A DNA stretch of 64,000 bases from Bullera alba (lineage: Eukaryota > Basidiomycota > Tremellomycetes > Tremellales > Bulleraceae), in assembly GCA_001600095.1 (NCBI GenBank), contig BCIX01000004.1:1802586-1866585 (forward strand). The letters run 5' to 3'. The notes beneath the pieces were generated by a model, which searched no databases, was not told the origin of the DNA, and was given only the letters and a program-made list of their open reading frames with translations. Below, piece after piece: positions 14,352-25,809 of the stretch. The position numbers and the translations under genes are program-made. Position 1 is the stretch's first letter. Every line of letters begins with the position of its first letter.

Positions 14352-15818
14352 ATGCGCGTGGTGACCGATAACTCTGACGACGAAGGGCCGAGGTTCAGCA
14401 GCACGCTCAGCTGGTCCGAATCGCCTTTCACCCCGACCCACGCTCCTCGACCCGCTCTGCCCGCCTCGTCCTCTGGCCAAATCACCAAGCGCCGGCGTCC
14501 AACAGTACTATTTCTGAACGAGGGTAAAGCGCACGAGGCGACACAAAAGCGGTTGGAGTCCCTCGCTCATGTGTACTACCTCGTCCCGAGGGAGGATGAG
14601 GATGGTCCGGCCGCCATCCGCCGAGCTGTAAAGACTCACGGGCCATTCGTGGCGACCGTCGTAAGTCACCGTGATCAGGTAGAGCGTATGGGCTGAGTGG
14701 GATTGGGGGGGCAGTACCTCCCTGGTTTTACGAATCGGGTACAATGGACCATGAATAGGGAAACGCTGGGCCCGCTGTCCCCATCGTGCAAGCTGTTCTC
14801 GGCGCCGGGAGCCGGGTACGACAAAGTCGACGTGGAGTGGATGACCGAGGTGTGAGTGAACGAAGAGTGTCATCGAACACCAGTGCGCGGATCTGACTCG
14901 TCTCAGCGGGGCTTACTATGCCAATAACCCAATTGAGGTCGGGAGACGTACTGCCCAATGGGCCCTCGCTCTCATTCTCGACTCGATGCGGGGCGTCTCC
15001 GCTCAGGTGAGCCCTACCTCGCTCTCACCGCTCAGCTCATCACTAAGTACCTACACTGTGATTAGTTCCTGTCTGCCCGAGCTGGAAACTGGGTGAACCG
15101 CGACGTCCGCTCCATCGACTGGTTGGGCGCTACTCTCGGTGTCATCGGAATGGGCAACATCGGTTCTCAAGTCGCGGCTGCTGCTACCGGTCTAGGACTC
15201 AGGGTTATATACTCGAACCGACATAAATCGGAGGATACACCATACGAGTATGTCTCCAAGGAGGAGCTGTACGCCCGATCAGACGTCATCCTCCTCTTGA
15301 CCCCTCTCACCGAGGAAACGAGGGGAATGATCAACAAGCACTCCATTAGCCAGATGAAGGATGGAGTCATTATCGTCAATGTCGGTGAGTCTCAATCAGC
15401 CGCTAGCTAGTAAGACTGTACTCACCACGACTTCAGCTCGAGGACCAGTGATAGTCGAGCAAGACCTCGTCGACGCTCTACAGAGCGGTAAAGGTACGTT
15501 TCATCTCACGTTCTTCTCACAGTCCGGAGCTGAACGTTGAACGGCGAACACTTCAGTCATGCGAGTCGCCCTTGATGTCTTCGAGAGAGAACCGGAGATC
15601 CACACGGCGCTCAAATCGAATCCCAACGCAGTGAGTCCGCCTTTGAATGAACTACCCGCAACGACCACTGACCCTGCCGCCAGCTGATCACCCCGCATTC
15701 GGCTGCGTCGACGACAAACCTCCTGCCAGAGATCCTGAACGAGATGGTGTCGAACGTGGTCAAGTTTCTCGAGACTGGCAAGCCGAACACCCCGGTCAAC
15801 GAGCCGAAGCGGGTCTAG
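14352..15818 (+). CDS. D-2-hydroxyacid dehydrogenase, array copy 4, with N-terminal extension
   Basis: Fourth member and the last of the array. It has about 50 extra N-terminal residues that are Ser/Pro-rich and acidic, ending in ITKRRRPTVLFLNEG where the dehydrogenase fold starts. The Rossmann motif is GVIGMGNIG, then VIYSNRHKSED. The catalytic set is intact: Arg in ARGPVIVEQD, Glu in FEREPEIHT, His in ITPHSAAST. Introns are in the family positions. It has NNPIEVGRRTA where copies 2 and 3 have NSPREMGIRTA, so it is a distinct lineage rather than a recent copy. An alternative downstream start is not obvious. The extension is probably disordered; it is not a typical mitochondrial presequence because it contains several acidic residues. 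Confidence 0.88.
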
Positions 15819-16013
15819 CAGGCTGCTGCATCTAATGCATCGTTGCGCTCCTGGACATGCTGCAAGTACATCCATGAGCCATCTGGCGGGAGATGTCATC
15901 GTTTGGTAGATTGATCAAGGCGGAATAGACACCACATAGATGAGAACACAATCATCCGCTGCATGTACAATCTCCCATGCTCCGAGGGACGCGAGTGCCA
16001 AGTACGAAGCGGG

Positions 16014-17518
16014 CTACGGCGCATATCGGCTGTCGGTGGTGGTCATCAATCTGTGACTAGGGGCTTTGACGGGGATACTCCCTGCTTCTTTGACACCGCC
16101 GCCTGCCGTCGGCTCGTAGAGATAGGTCATTGCCATTCCGGGGGTCTAGGCCACGTCAGCGCTGTACCATGTGTGTAGGACCGACCGGAGATGCGGCGGT
16201 CATGACGATCAAGAGGTTGTTGGAGCTGGGGGAAGGACGGCACCACTCACATTGGGCACTTTCCTCTTCTTCAGCGGGGGCTCCTTCTTGTCCTTGTCCT
16301 TGGCCTTCAACATGTCCGCTAGCTCAGAGGTGAATATGTAGTAGATGAGTGCCGCAAGGCAGAATACCGCTGTCTTGCGGTGGACTAAGAGTATGGGTCA
16401 GCACGTATGCTTTTCCCATGACATCGAGACTTTGACTGTACGAGCGCCAAACGGTAGAGTACTCGTACTGGGAATCCGATACGCACCTATACCGATGATC
16501 ACAATGCCACATAGGATCTTTAAGTTGGTCAACCTCTTCGCCCATCTACCCCGTGTCAGCCTCACCTCCCCATGGTCAAGTCATGGTTGAGAGCGAGAGT
16601 TCGTTGGAGCATTGCCCAGGTAACATGACCGTCAAGGCCTAAAAATGGACGAGGCCGATGCTCACTTCTTTCTCTGATCCTTGTACGCCTTCAACTCCTT
16701 TTTGGCCTTTTTCGCTCTTGCAACCTCCTTGTCCTCCATCTCCTCTCTCTGGGCTTCGCGCGCTTCCGGCGTTTCCGGCGTTTCCCGCTGGTTAAAGTGG
16801 CCCCTAAGTCCAGTCAGCTCCATGTTCACTTCACCACATAGCTCGTATACATGGGGGGAGACTCACACGTGGGCAGCATTACCCGCCTCCCACCAGAGTT
16901 CCCCCTTGAGAGCCTTGCTCCCGCCAGCTTTCCCCAGCGGGAAGGGGAACAAACGCGGTTTGCCATCTTTCGTAGTGAGAAACTGGGATGGGTGGGCTGA
17001 CGCATTATCCTGTGATGACAACTCTATCAGCTCGGCCGGGATACGTGCCCTCGAGGGCTCACCCAGGCATTCGCCCTCTTGTCCAATTTGGACGCCTTTC
17101 CCAGATCCTTGACCCGCATCGATTCTGCCAATCTCAACGTCCTATTCTTCTGCGTTGCAATTTGGTTCGAGACCACCGCGTGCGCGACGAGAACGCTAGT
17201 GGTGTGTCAGCAGTCATCCGCAGACGCCCAGATATCTCCTTGACCGCACTCCCAGGGGAGGGAGGGGAGCACGCTCACATCACAAGTAGCACCATCGCGC
17301 GTCTCCACATGCCAACAAGGGCGGCCAGATCGGGCGGAAGGTCGAGCTGGGATACAGCCAACGACCCCGCTGCGAACAGCAGCACCACGAGGTGAAACGG
17401 CGTGAGCGAGCTAACGTGGGTGACATCAGCTCGCACCTCAGACGATGGACCTGACTACTTCGGTGACTCACGTGCCGTGTGGCCCTGTAAGGGGATCGCG
17501 GAGCGCTTCGCTCGACAT
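16014..17518 (-). CDS. Unrecognised multi-pass membrane protein
   Basis: I assembled this from minus-strand exons joined by typical introns. The start at 17518 reads MSSEALRDPLTGPHGT. Two hydrophobic segments follow (HLVVLLFAAGSLAV and MVLLVIVLVAHAVV), then a long soluble region containing FLTTKDGKPRLFPFPLGKAG and a highly charged, probably coiled-coil stretch (REEMEDKEVARAKKAKKELK). Another hydrophobic pair comes next (LKILCGIVIIGI and TAVFCLAALIYYIF). A basic KKEPPLKKRKVPN and a short polar tail end at the stop at 16014. The layout, with paired membrane segments around a charged coiled coil and a basic cytosolic tail, suggests an ER or other endomembrane protein. I do not recognise the family and assign no function. 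It converges with copy 4 of the array, 195 bp away. Confidence 0.7.
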
Positions 17519-17827
17519 GCTCGAGTGTATTTGTCGCAGTGTCGTCTCCGGAGCGTTCTAGTTCTGGGCATCAGAGAGTTCAGTGCAAACTCGCTTGAGT
17601 AGCAGTCCGCTGGTGGAGATGGGCGTGAAGTCGGGATGAAAGGATGTCACGTCAGTGCGCGCGATTCAAAGGATGTCGCGGGTGTGGCCTCAGTTCAGCC
17701 GATCCGATGAGTACCATCCCCAAATGTACCGTCTCGACTGCTATCAGGTGAATCTTCGAGCTCGAAAGACAAGTCCGATACACGCGTGTCGCTCGCCCAA
17801 CCAGTGATCTATCGCATTTAGCTGTAT
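17519..17827. other. Spacer between the membrane-protein gene and RET3
   Basis: This 309-bp spacer separates two minus-strand genes: the promoter of the membrane-protein gene and the RET3 3' flank. No further feature is seen. Confidence 0.4.
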
Positions 17828-18952
17828 TTACAATTGACCGATCCTCTGCGTCACCCTCTCCTTGAACGTCGAGTCTGGGGGACATCAGCGTCGCATCGAC
17901 ATCGAGAGCTATGAGGGCACTTACATGCGCTCAAGATGGTCTGCTCGTTGATGACGATATCTGTGGTGTCGGCCTTTGGACGGGTGACTCTGCCTGCGAT
18001 TGCGGCGGCATCCGTTTCGAGGATGATCCTGAGACGGGATCAGCGTGCTGCACTCGTGATCCGAGGGGCCTGAGTGCGGTGACGGTGCTCATGCAGCGAT
18101 CTCTGTGAATGGTACGATGGCTTGATAGAAGCGTGGAAGTAGACAACAGCATCCCGGAGAGTCCGAAACCAAAGTCCCCAACCTCGCTCTCGCACACCAG
18201 ACCAAACGCACGAGCCGCACTCACCCATCGTCAATCGTCTCGTCCGCAGCTAGCAACACCATATCCAACCCCTCCAGCACGTTCCTCTTCTCGATCTGCC
18301 CTCTGAGCAGCAGCGACACGGCGTCGTGGAACGCCGTGAGGGTCTGATGCAGCATGATCTCATTCGAGGTATTTAGCGGGCCGACGAGGATGAACGTGAG
18401 GTCGATGGACGTTTTCGTGAGGATGATATGGGGTGGTAATGGGTGGATCTCGCCTACACGGGCATGGAGACTCAGCTATGTCTGCCATGGGACCACAGCG
18501 CCTCTCCGAATACGCATACAGCTCCTTCTGGAGCTGCTCCGTAGGCGGCAAACCAGCACCCAGGAGTGAAGTGAGGACTCACCGCCTCCCCGTCGGATCT
18601 TCTCCCAAAGCCCTTTCTCGAACGCCTTCTGGTCCTTCAAACTGCTCAACCCTCCCATCCCAGGTCCGCCGGGACCCGTCCCCAAATCCGCTACTATTCC
18701 CGTACCCGGCTGTGTCTGATGCGGCGGGGCATGGTACTTTGCCAAGACCCTGTTCCCCTCCGTGTCCAATATCAACAGCGCGGTGACCGTGTATAGCGAG
18801 AGATTGGCCTGTTGTTAAGGATGTGTATCAGCGGTAGCTCCAGCAGACGAGGTATTGCCTGTTTGGCTCTCTTGGTGTCTGGCTGCGACCGGACAGCGAG
18901 TCTCGGCCGGTGCGCAGCCTCACGTTGGTGATCATGCCAACCTGCTCACCAT
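17828..18952 (-). CDS. RET3: Coatomer zeta subunit (COPI)
   Basis: Small sigma/zeta-like adaptor subunit of COPI. The first coding exon is only the ATG at 18952; an intron of about 135 nt follows directly, and exon 2 opens ANLSLYTVTALLILDTEGNR, the canonical zeta N-terminus. Then come KDQKAFEKGLWEK, SIDLTFILVGPLNTSNEIML, LLLRGQIEKRNVLEGLDMV and DETIDDG. The last exons give IILETDAAAIAGRV and end STFKERVTQRIGQL. A Gly/Pro-rich insert (about 30 residues, TGPGGPGMGG) lies between the first strands and the KDQKAFEKG helix, longer than usual. The ATG-only first exon is supported by a good donor (GTGAGC) and by homology of everything downstream. Confidence 0.92.
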
Positions 18953-19354
18953 TGTTGGGGTATACGGTCGATACTAGGTGCTCGTCAATGCCATCCAATG
19001 TCTCTAGTCACCAACAGTAGTCACAGGCCACAGCAAGCTGCAAGCAACAGCGAGACGCGAAGAAGCGGAACCAAAAACCACGTGGCGCTTACAACTCAGC
19101 ATCCTGGCATCCACTCATGGTGAGCACTCAGTACTCAATGCGCACTGCACGGACTGCATGTAAAGACGAGTAGCGAGCAGCGAGCAGGGTAACGACAGAG
19201 CAAAGCTCAGAAGCCCTGGCCTGCGCGAGACGAATAAAACATGTCCACAGGACCGATAACGAACAGTATTTGCATAATCGTCACGACTTGACCTGACGTC
19301 GACTCGCCCCTACTCGCCCGAACCTCCGAAACCGCATCCAGCTTACACTCCCAC
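18953..19354. promoter_or_regulatory. RET3 upstream region and PMP47 3' flank
   Basis: This 402-bp region lies between two minus-strand genes. It should carry the RET3 promoter. Nothing else could be recognised. Confidence 0.35.
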
Positions 19355-20953
19355 TTAAGCCACCCGCGCGGCCTGCCTGAGCATGACGGCCTGCATCACA
19401 TCAGCTCGAGCCTCTTCCACCCCTCCGTACCCCGCCACACAGGGATAAGGGACTCACCGCCTTGACAGCTTCGTAAATCCGCCTCTGGGCGACAAACATG
19501 AACGCGGCAGTGAGCACGGATTGCAGCAGCTTGGGCAAGAGGCCAGCGTAGAGGCCTAAGAAGCTGTCAGGCTAGACTTGATAACTGGGTCAGTCTGCTC
19601 ACCCGAGACACCCTCGACTTTGAGAATGTGCAGGACGGCCTTGAGCGAGGACTGGTACTTGTGCGTAGCGGCTTGCTGCGGGTGGGTCAGCGTAGTTCCG
19701 CTGCAAGGTGGGATAGGAGTATCTCTCGATTAGGAGACAGCGAGAATACGAAGTGTTAGTGAGGGGAAGGCTGCACTGACCAGTCTCGACTTGACGACGA
19801 TCTAAGCCCGCTGTCAGCTAGGTCTGACAGTAACGATCGACGCTGGGCGTCACTCACGTAAGGGTATGTACTGCCCGTAGCGACCAACTTGGACACTGCT
19901 CCAAGCATAAACATGTCCCAGTCGGACAACGAACTCCTACCCGCGGCGGCCTTGTTGCCAGCTGGGGTGACGCCAGCTCCGCCGAGTCTGTAGCTGAGGA
20001 GCAATCCAACCAATCGCTCGAAAGTGGTGTACTGTTACGAATCAGCGCCGTACAGGTCGGTCCTTCGTTTTTGTATCAAGGAGGAGCCTGCCATGGACTT
20101 GAGCTTGCGATTCACCTGGATCACAGGGTTGATGACGAGAATCAACGCTGGGCCAATACCTCTCCAAAGGCCCTTGATGCCGTCTTTCTTGATGATATCA
20201 TTCGCGGCCTCCACAGCCGACGGCTTGATCTTGGTCACTTTACCATCCGTCTGACCGTTATTCACAACGACCGCTCGGGTGGCTTGAGCAGTTTGCACCG
20301 TCCAGATGGGGTTGGTCACCAGCGTCGTGATGGAGCCTAGGAAGCGTCAATTGGCCGCCCTCAAACGGAGTGTCAGGACTGACCAGCGACGAGTCCAGCG
20401 ACGATGCCTTCACCAGTGGTGAGAGCGCTGGTAGCAGAGCTCCCCACGGCTCGTCGTCTGAGGAGTACAGATCGAGCCTCCTCATCTGCAAAGAGAGAAT
20501 TGGTGTCAGCGTGAAGCGTATGGACGTTCGGCTGCCGACTGACAGAAGGCATAGTAGACACCGTTGGTGACGGCGATTCCGAAAAGACTACTGGACAAGC
20601 CGGAGTACAGTCCAGTCACGCCCTCTTCCTTGAGGGTCTTTGCAATAGCCTGCGAGATAGACTAGAATGACACGGTCAACAGCGGATTCACTACCGCACC
20701 GAAGGCACCCACTAGGTCTTCCTTCTTGGTCTGTACGGCGGCCCGTGTCGACAAGTTGACCAAGGGGCTGTACAGGTCAGTTCCTACTGATACATGTACC
20801 CATACCCGAGCTATAAGCCCGGAACTCACTATGTCAAACCCTACAGCTCGTCAGCGAAGTCCCAACAGATAACACTTCAGACCGCGGTTCACTCACCATT
20901 GACACACATCCGCCGACGGCGCCGGCCAAAGCGTGGATAGCAGAGTCTCCCAT
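19355..20953 (-). CDS. ANT1: Peroxisomal mitochondrial-carrier-family transporter (Pmp47/Ant1 type)
   Basis: SLC25-family carrier that exchanges adenine nucleotides (ATP import for fatty-acid activation) across the peroxisomal membrane. Start MGDSAIHALAGAVGGCVSM. Three tandem repeats are visible with the signatures YPLVNLSTR, NPIWTVQTAQ and YPYIVVKSRLQ; the NPIW and YPY..VKSR forms are characteristic of the Pmp47/SLC25A17 branch rather than mitochondrial ADP/ATP carriers. The repeat-1 signature lacks the usual acidic residue, as often in this branch. Other hallmarks are GLYSGLSSSLFGIAVTNGVYY, LWRGIGPALILVINPVIQ, and GLYAGLLPKLLQSVLTAAF. The protein has about 330 residues and ends RQAARVA. About ten exons are used. 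It is divergent from the ICT1-like gene across only 278 bp. The function call fits the FOX2 and PEX11 genes in the window but rests on family resemblance. Confidence 0.85.
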
Positions 20954-21231
20954 TGTGCTATCGTGTAGTTGTGTATACTCGCGAATGATCAGCCTACTCG
21001 AGCGCTCGACGACCTGTTGAACATACAGCGAGACGAGACACGACCTGCAGCAGCCTGCAGCTTGGCCCGCTGCCTCCCTAATACGCCGGGTAACTCCCTG
21101 GGTGGTAGCCGGGAAGGCGGGGTTCGCCGAATACACCCGACGCGGACAACCCCCGATTCGCAACTTTTGGCAGCTCCCCCCTAGCAGAGCTCCCCCCTCT
21201 CGATCTGTTCGCACCGATATCACATTCGCTC
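20954..21231. promoter_or_regulatory. Short bidirectional promoter
   Basis: Only 278 bp separate the start codons of the peroxisomal carrier (minus) and the mitochondrial ICT1-like gene (plus). Both promoters and both 5' leaders must fit here. No clear TATA box is seen. Confidence 0.5.
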
Positions 21232-22067
21232 ATGTTGACAACTCGGGCACTCGTCCTGAACCGCATTATCGGACCATATACCCGTCACTTCACCCAATCA
21301 GCTTGTCAGGCCGGCAAAGCGCCGTCAGGCTTGCTCAACGTTCGAGCACTTTCCTCCGAGCTCGACCATCGAGCAGCTCGAGAATGGACTGCGGGATTCA
21401 CTCCAGATGATATACCAAAGGCGGCCTATGAAGTGACTTATGCTCGAAGTAGTGGTCCGGGTGGACAGGTGAGTCATGGCACAGCCCTCACCTGAGAGGT
21501 GTTGGACAGAGGTGCAGAGCAGCCACAACTTCGGCTGGTGCAGGATTGGTGCTGTAGCTTGATCATCGGCCTGGCACGATATGCACCTCTTAACTCCTCG
21601 CTGTGCTAGTCGATGCTATGACTATTTGTACTCACCATACTGACTTCGCCCGCAGCATGTGAACAAGACCAGCTCGAAAGCAGTCTTGCGATGCGGCTTA
21701 GACTCCGCGTTGGGTAGCTGGCTACCCCGATACGTCCTCGAGCCACTGACCAAGACTGTGAGTGCAAGTCTGTCCAGATCAGTGGGTCAGAGCGCTGATG
21801 ATCGTCCGACAGACACACTACGTCGCCAACCCGCCTTCGTTGCTGATAGCAAGTCAGACCAGCCGATCAGCTTCCGAGAACACTTCTATCGCGCTTGCAC
21901 TGCTATACAAGACGATCATCACAGCTGCAAAGTCACCCATCATCGGGGAGACGAGTGCCGAGCAGAAGGAAAAGGTCAAGGCGCATGCGGTGATGGAGAA
22001 CGCGCGACGGCGGTTCAACAAGGACAAGCGGAAGGACACGAAGGCAGCGCGCCGCGGGGAGTGGTAG
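21232..22067 (+). CDS. Mitochondrial peptidyl-tRNA hydrolase / mitoribosome rescue factor, ICT1 type
   Basis: GGQ-domain protein of the ICT1/MRPL58 (YaeJ-like) class that releases peptides from stalled mitochondrial ribosomes. Three exons. The N-terminus (MLTTRALVLNRIIGPYTRHF) is basic and hydrophobic with no acidic residue, fitting a mitochondrial presequence. The catalytic motif SSGPGGQ ends exon 1 (21232..21468), and exon 2 resumes at HVNKTSSKA, so the 187-nt intron splits GGQ from the following His. The protein ends with a strongly basic tail (ARRRFNKDKRKDTKAARRGEW), which in this family inserts into the mRNA channel of stalled ribosomes. The codon-recognition domains of true release factors are absent. 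Length about 180 residues matches the family. Confidence 0.9.
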
Positions 22068-22983
22068 GGGGAGTGGAGAAGGATGGCAAGAGATTTCTCG
22101 GCATACACAGCATGGTTCAGCACGATGCATCGCACACATCTTGTAGATACCAATCGAGGTTGGATAATTGGATGTCTGGCTGCCGTGTCTCTCACCATCT
22201 ACCCATCCACCAAAGGTCCGAGTGCCACATGGCCAGATACCTTCGGAGTTTTGATTATCTCCGTGTATATAGCCGAGTCCGGCCGTGCACGCGTCTCCCT
22301 GATTTTGATCCCGTGTGACGTCGCCGCTGTCCCCCCCTGTTTCTCCCAATTTTCGTCGTCACCACCGTCATCGTATTCACCACCATCGTCACTCACATCG
22401 TCACCCACCATACATCCCTCTTAGCTGGAATCAACATACGGGCTAGTCCGAACGGGAAAGGGTGAGTCACTGCTCCGAATATCTTTACATTCACTCCTCC
22501 TCCTCACTTGAACCATCATCCCCATGCAATGGTGCGAATCAGCACAGCTCCCCCTCTCCTCCACGAATGCCATGTTGCTACAGTCAACAGGCGTACAGGC
22601 GTCTAGTCGCGTTTCCGTTTCAGAATCATCATGCAAAGTAGTCACCTTATACTGACGATCTGATCTGTTCATCTGCTCCTCTGCTACTGCTGCCAATGTA
22701 CACCACCTCGAATCACCCTCCTCGCCACCATCGCCCTTGCGCACGCCATCGATCGCTGCTTATCAATCATCATCGTCCACCATATCCAGCTCGTATCACC
22801 TGTACAATACATACCACTTCCGACCAACCCACCAAAATACCCAGCCCGACTTTGTGTCAAGGCCCTGGACGTCTGTTGTGCCTTCTTGCTCTCGTCCATC
22901 TTCAGCTGTAGCATATAATCGCATCTATTCAAAGACGAAATTCCGCCTGGAGGCATCTCTAGCAAACACCGAAAATCGCAATA
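22068..22983. promoter_or_regulatory. Long upstream region of the Atf1-like gene
   Basis: This 916-bp region lies between the ICT1-like stop and the first likely Atf1 start. It contains a stretch of repeated tcatc/caccacc words at about 22345-22410. Such a long leader or promoter is common for stress transcription factors. ORFs here look like chance. Confidence 0.4.
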
Positions 22984-25495
22984 ATGGCAGCAGTTGCCAA
23001 ACCACCGGCACCACCGCCCACAGGGCCAATCAACCGTGAGTAGTATCCATATCGACGGTGCATCGCATAGAGCAGCATCCATTGGACTGCATCCCACCTC
23101 AACTTGCGGAGCATGCAAGGAGACATCCCAGAGATCCAAATGTTGTCGTCGATATGCTCGCTCAAAATAAATCGTGATGCTAACCCCTCCTACTTAGCTC
23201 CCCGCCCAGCATCAGCCGCATCGAACCGCCCGGAAAGCACGCGCAGTAGCGTCGAGCCAAGGATCATAGTCAAGGACGCCACAATAGAACCAGAGTCGAG
23301 GAAGGAGGAAGGTGAGTCTTCCCAGACGCGCTTGACACCCCTCCTCCACTTTGGCAGTGTCCACACGGGTCAACACCCGGTCGTCCTTTCACCCACCCAC
23401 CACATTCGAGAAAGGATGGACGGCGTGTGGGTCTGTTCTACAATGGCCTTCTGGGTATAGATGGTCACAGGCTTGGCCATCCATCGCCACCTCGCTTGAA
23501 AACCCTGCACAAAGTCCCCAACATCCTCCTCACCCCGACCCACATGTCTGCCATAATCCGACGTCCTATCCCGCCCTTGAGTCTGGGACATGATATCGCT
23601 CTCAAGAATGCATTGCTGACGACACTCTCTCCTTCACCTCTCTTTTCGTCACCTTCACCAACCACTCTTCACGACGGCTTCCTCTCACCCGCTCCTGCAT
23701 TCCACATCGACGCCCTGTCTATCCACCTGGCCCCACCCTCACGCCCGCCCTCCCCGCCCGCTCTGTCCTTTGCGTCCATCCTCGACTTTGGCGACGACTC
23801 CGATATCTTTCCAAATACCTACCTCACCCTCGACGTCGTTTCAAACTCAGCCGCCGCAAAAGAAGGCGAAAAACCCACCACCAGTGACAATGCACCACCG
23901 CAGCGGCCTCCCGCCCGACCACATCATCTGGTTCAGTCCAAGTTCGACCTCGAACCTAATCCTTTTGAGCAGTCATTCTCGAAATCGTCACATCACTCCA
24001 ACTCGTCTAGATCAGAGCGGGAAAGGACGACCCCACCTCGAGGTGGCGATGCAACGAGTATAAAGCACAACGCTCTCCCACCACTATCTTCTCTTACATC
24101 GCCCGCGGCTGCCGACCCAAGTCAGTTCCCCTGGTTGGCCTCTCAGTCGCTTAGGACGGGACCACTATCGCCTGCTATGCTCGCTGGGCCACAGTCACAG
24201 AATGGCCATGGTCACGCCGGGAAAACCGCCCCTCAGGACAACAACCAGCACCAGGAGGGAGGTGCATTCGACTCGTCGACTTTCCGAACGGGTTTCACTC
24301 CCGGTACAGGCAGTGGCTTCACCCCAGGCTATTCTTCTCTCATGGGAGGAAACTTTGCGAGTTCGTTGCCAATGCCCAGTCCTAATACCGCGGCATTCCT
24401 CAATATGGTTACCAACTCGACGGGTATGGAGAATGGGTCTCAGCAGTCGGCGCAGCAGAACCAGGAGAATGGCAATGGAACGCATCACAACGCCGGGGAG
24501 CCATCGCATGCTCATCACCCGCCAACGGCAATTCCACCACACATGCAGCATCAGTCATCGCACGGTCTATCCCACTTGCAGCCTAATCCCAATATGCCCC
24601 AGGACACCATTACTCCGGGCACATTGTCCGCTTTGACTGGCGTTCTCAACGACATGTCCAGGACGAATGGTCAGCCCAATGGTCCACCCCCACCGCCGGG
24701 ATCGCATGTCCACCCTCAGTATTACCAGCAACAAGGCGTGCCCCCACACGCCGGTATGCCCGGACAAGGCCATCCTGGGGTGCCCAACGTCGACTATGCC
24801 CAGCAATCTGCCAACGCGGCGAGTCAGGCCGCCAACGGACTCTTCCTGCTCTCCCAAGCGCACCAAGAGTTGTCCAAGCGAGAAGAGGCCGAGACGAGGG
24901 GCACGCCCGCTCCTGGCGGCAAGCGCGCTTCCAGCGGCAGCAATGGAGTTCCTACTCAGAGTAGGAGTGTCAGTGGTAATCCACCTCCCGTCGCTGGCGC
25001 CAAGCGGAAGTCAGATGCCCCACCCCCGGCCGCCAAGGGCGGCAAGAAGGGCAAAAAGACGAATGCGGAGAAGAAGGCAGAGGAGGATGCGATGATGCTC
25101 GCGGACATGGATAGTGTCAGTCCCAACTTCAGCATGGACACTGGCGACGAGGAGGACAGAAAGCCTGGAGGTAGTAAATTCGAGACTGAGGAGGAAAAGA
25201 GGAAGAATTTCCTCGAGAGGAACAGGCAGGGTGAGCGAATCGTCCCTAGCATGACTATACTCTTGGAGAAAAGCTTATTGACGACGACGTAGCCGCGCTT
25301 AAATGCCGACAGAGGAAGAAAGCCTGGTTGGGCGAGCTGCAGCAAAAAGTCGAGCAGATGACGGTCGAGAACGAACGTCTTCAGCAGACAATAGGCGGAC
25401 TGCACGATGAAGTCGGCAGATTGACCTCTATGCTGATGCAGCATCGCGACTGCGGGCTGGCCATGCCTCCTGGGTACGGCAGGCCCATCAGGTAG
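22984..25495 (+). CDS. ATF1: Atf1-like bZIP stress-response transcription factor
   Basis: ATF/CREB-family bZIP factor, in fungi the nuclear target of the Sty1/Hog1 MAP kinase. The osmotic-stress/Atf1 motifs are present: EPNPFEQSFS, FPWLASQSLRTGPLSPAMLAGP, FTPGTGSGFTPG and NGLFLLSQ. The bZIP is built across the last intron: EEKRKNFLERNRQ joins AALKCRQRKKAWLGELQQ, followed by a leucine zipper and GLAMPPGYGRPIR. The 5' end is less certain. Exons 22984..23035 and 23198..23311 are well supported (MAAVAKPPAPPP, NRPESTRSSVEPR). From there either an intron to 23460 or two shorter introns with a weak GTCTGT donor restore the main frame. A start at 23427 inside the main ORF is possible but has no support. 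Long Gln/Asn/Pro-rich central part, as in orthologues. Confidence 0.88.
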
Positions 25496-25809
25496 AGCCA
25501 CGTCGATGTCCGATCTACCGACTGCCTTGCTCTTCGATACATGGCACAAGGGGAGGTCGCACGCTTGATCCGTGGGTGATCATGCGATCACCTCAGACGT
25601 ATACATACTTCCACATCAATCATTCCGGGAAACACGCTTCGGTCTTTTCGTATTTGCTTTATTCGTCGTTTGGCGTCTCTATCATGTATCTCAATGTACT
25701 CGTACCCCTGGCCCGTCGTCTCGACGGAATCGTCTCTGGCCATTGACTGGCATTTAGTAACACGAAGCCAAGAGAACTGAGAACGTCGTAAAGCGTGATT
25801 CATCCCAGG
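25496..25809. other. Convergent 3' flanks of ATF1 and the dynein light chain
   Basis: This 314-bp region lies between two convergent stops and should hold both 3' UTRs. No terminator can be called from sequence alone. Confidence 0.35.

Noticed and set aside
9169..15818. Peroxisomal location for the dehydrogenase array
   Set aside because: None of the four C-termini (LKLRA, IEQRA, RSTGV, PKRV) is a type 1 targeting signal, unlike FOX2, which ends AKL.
24956..25549. 197-codon minus-strand ORF
   Set aside because: Antisense to the bZIP-coding end of the Atf1-like gene, where the sense frame is clearly real.
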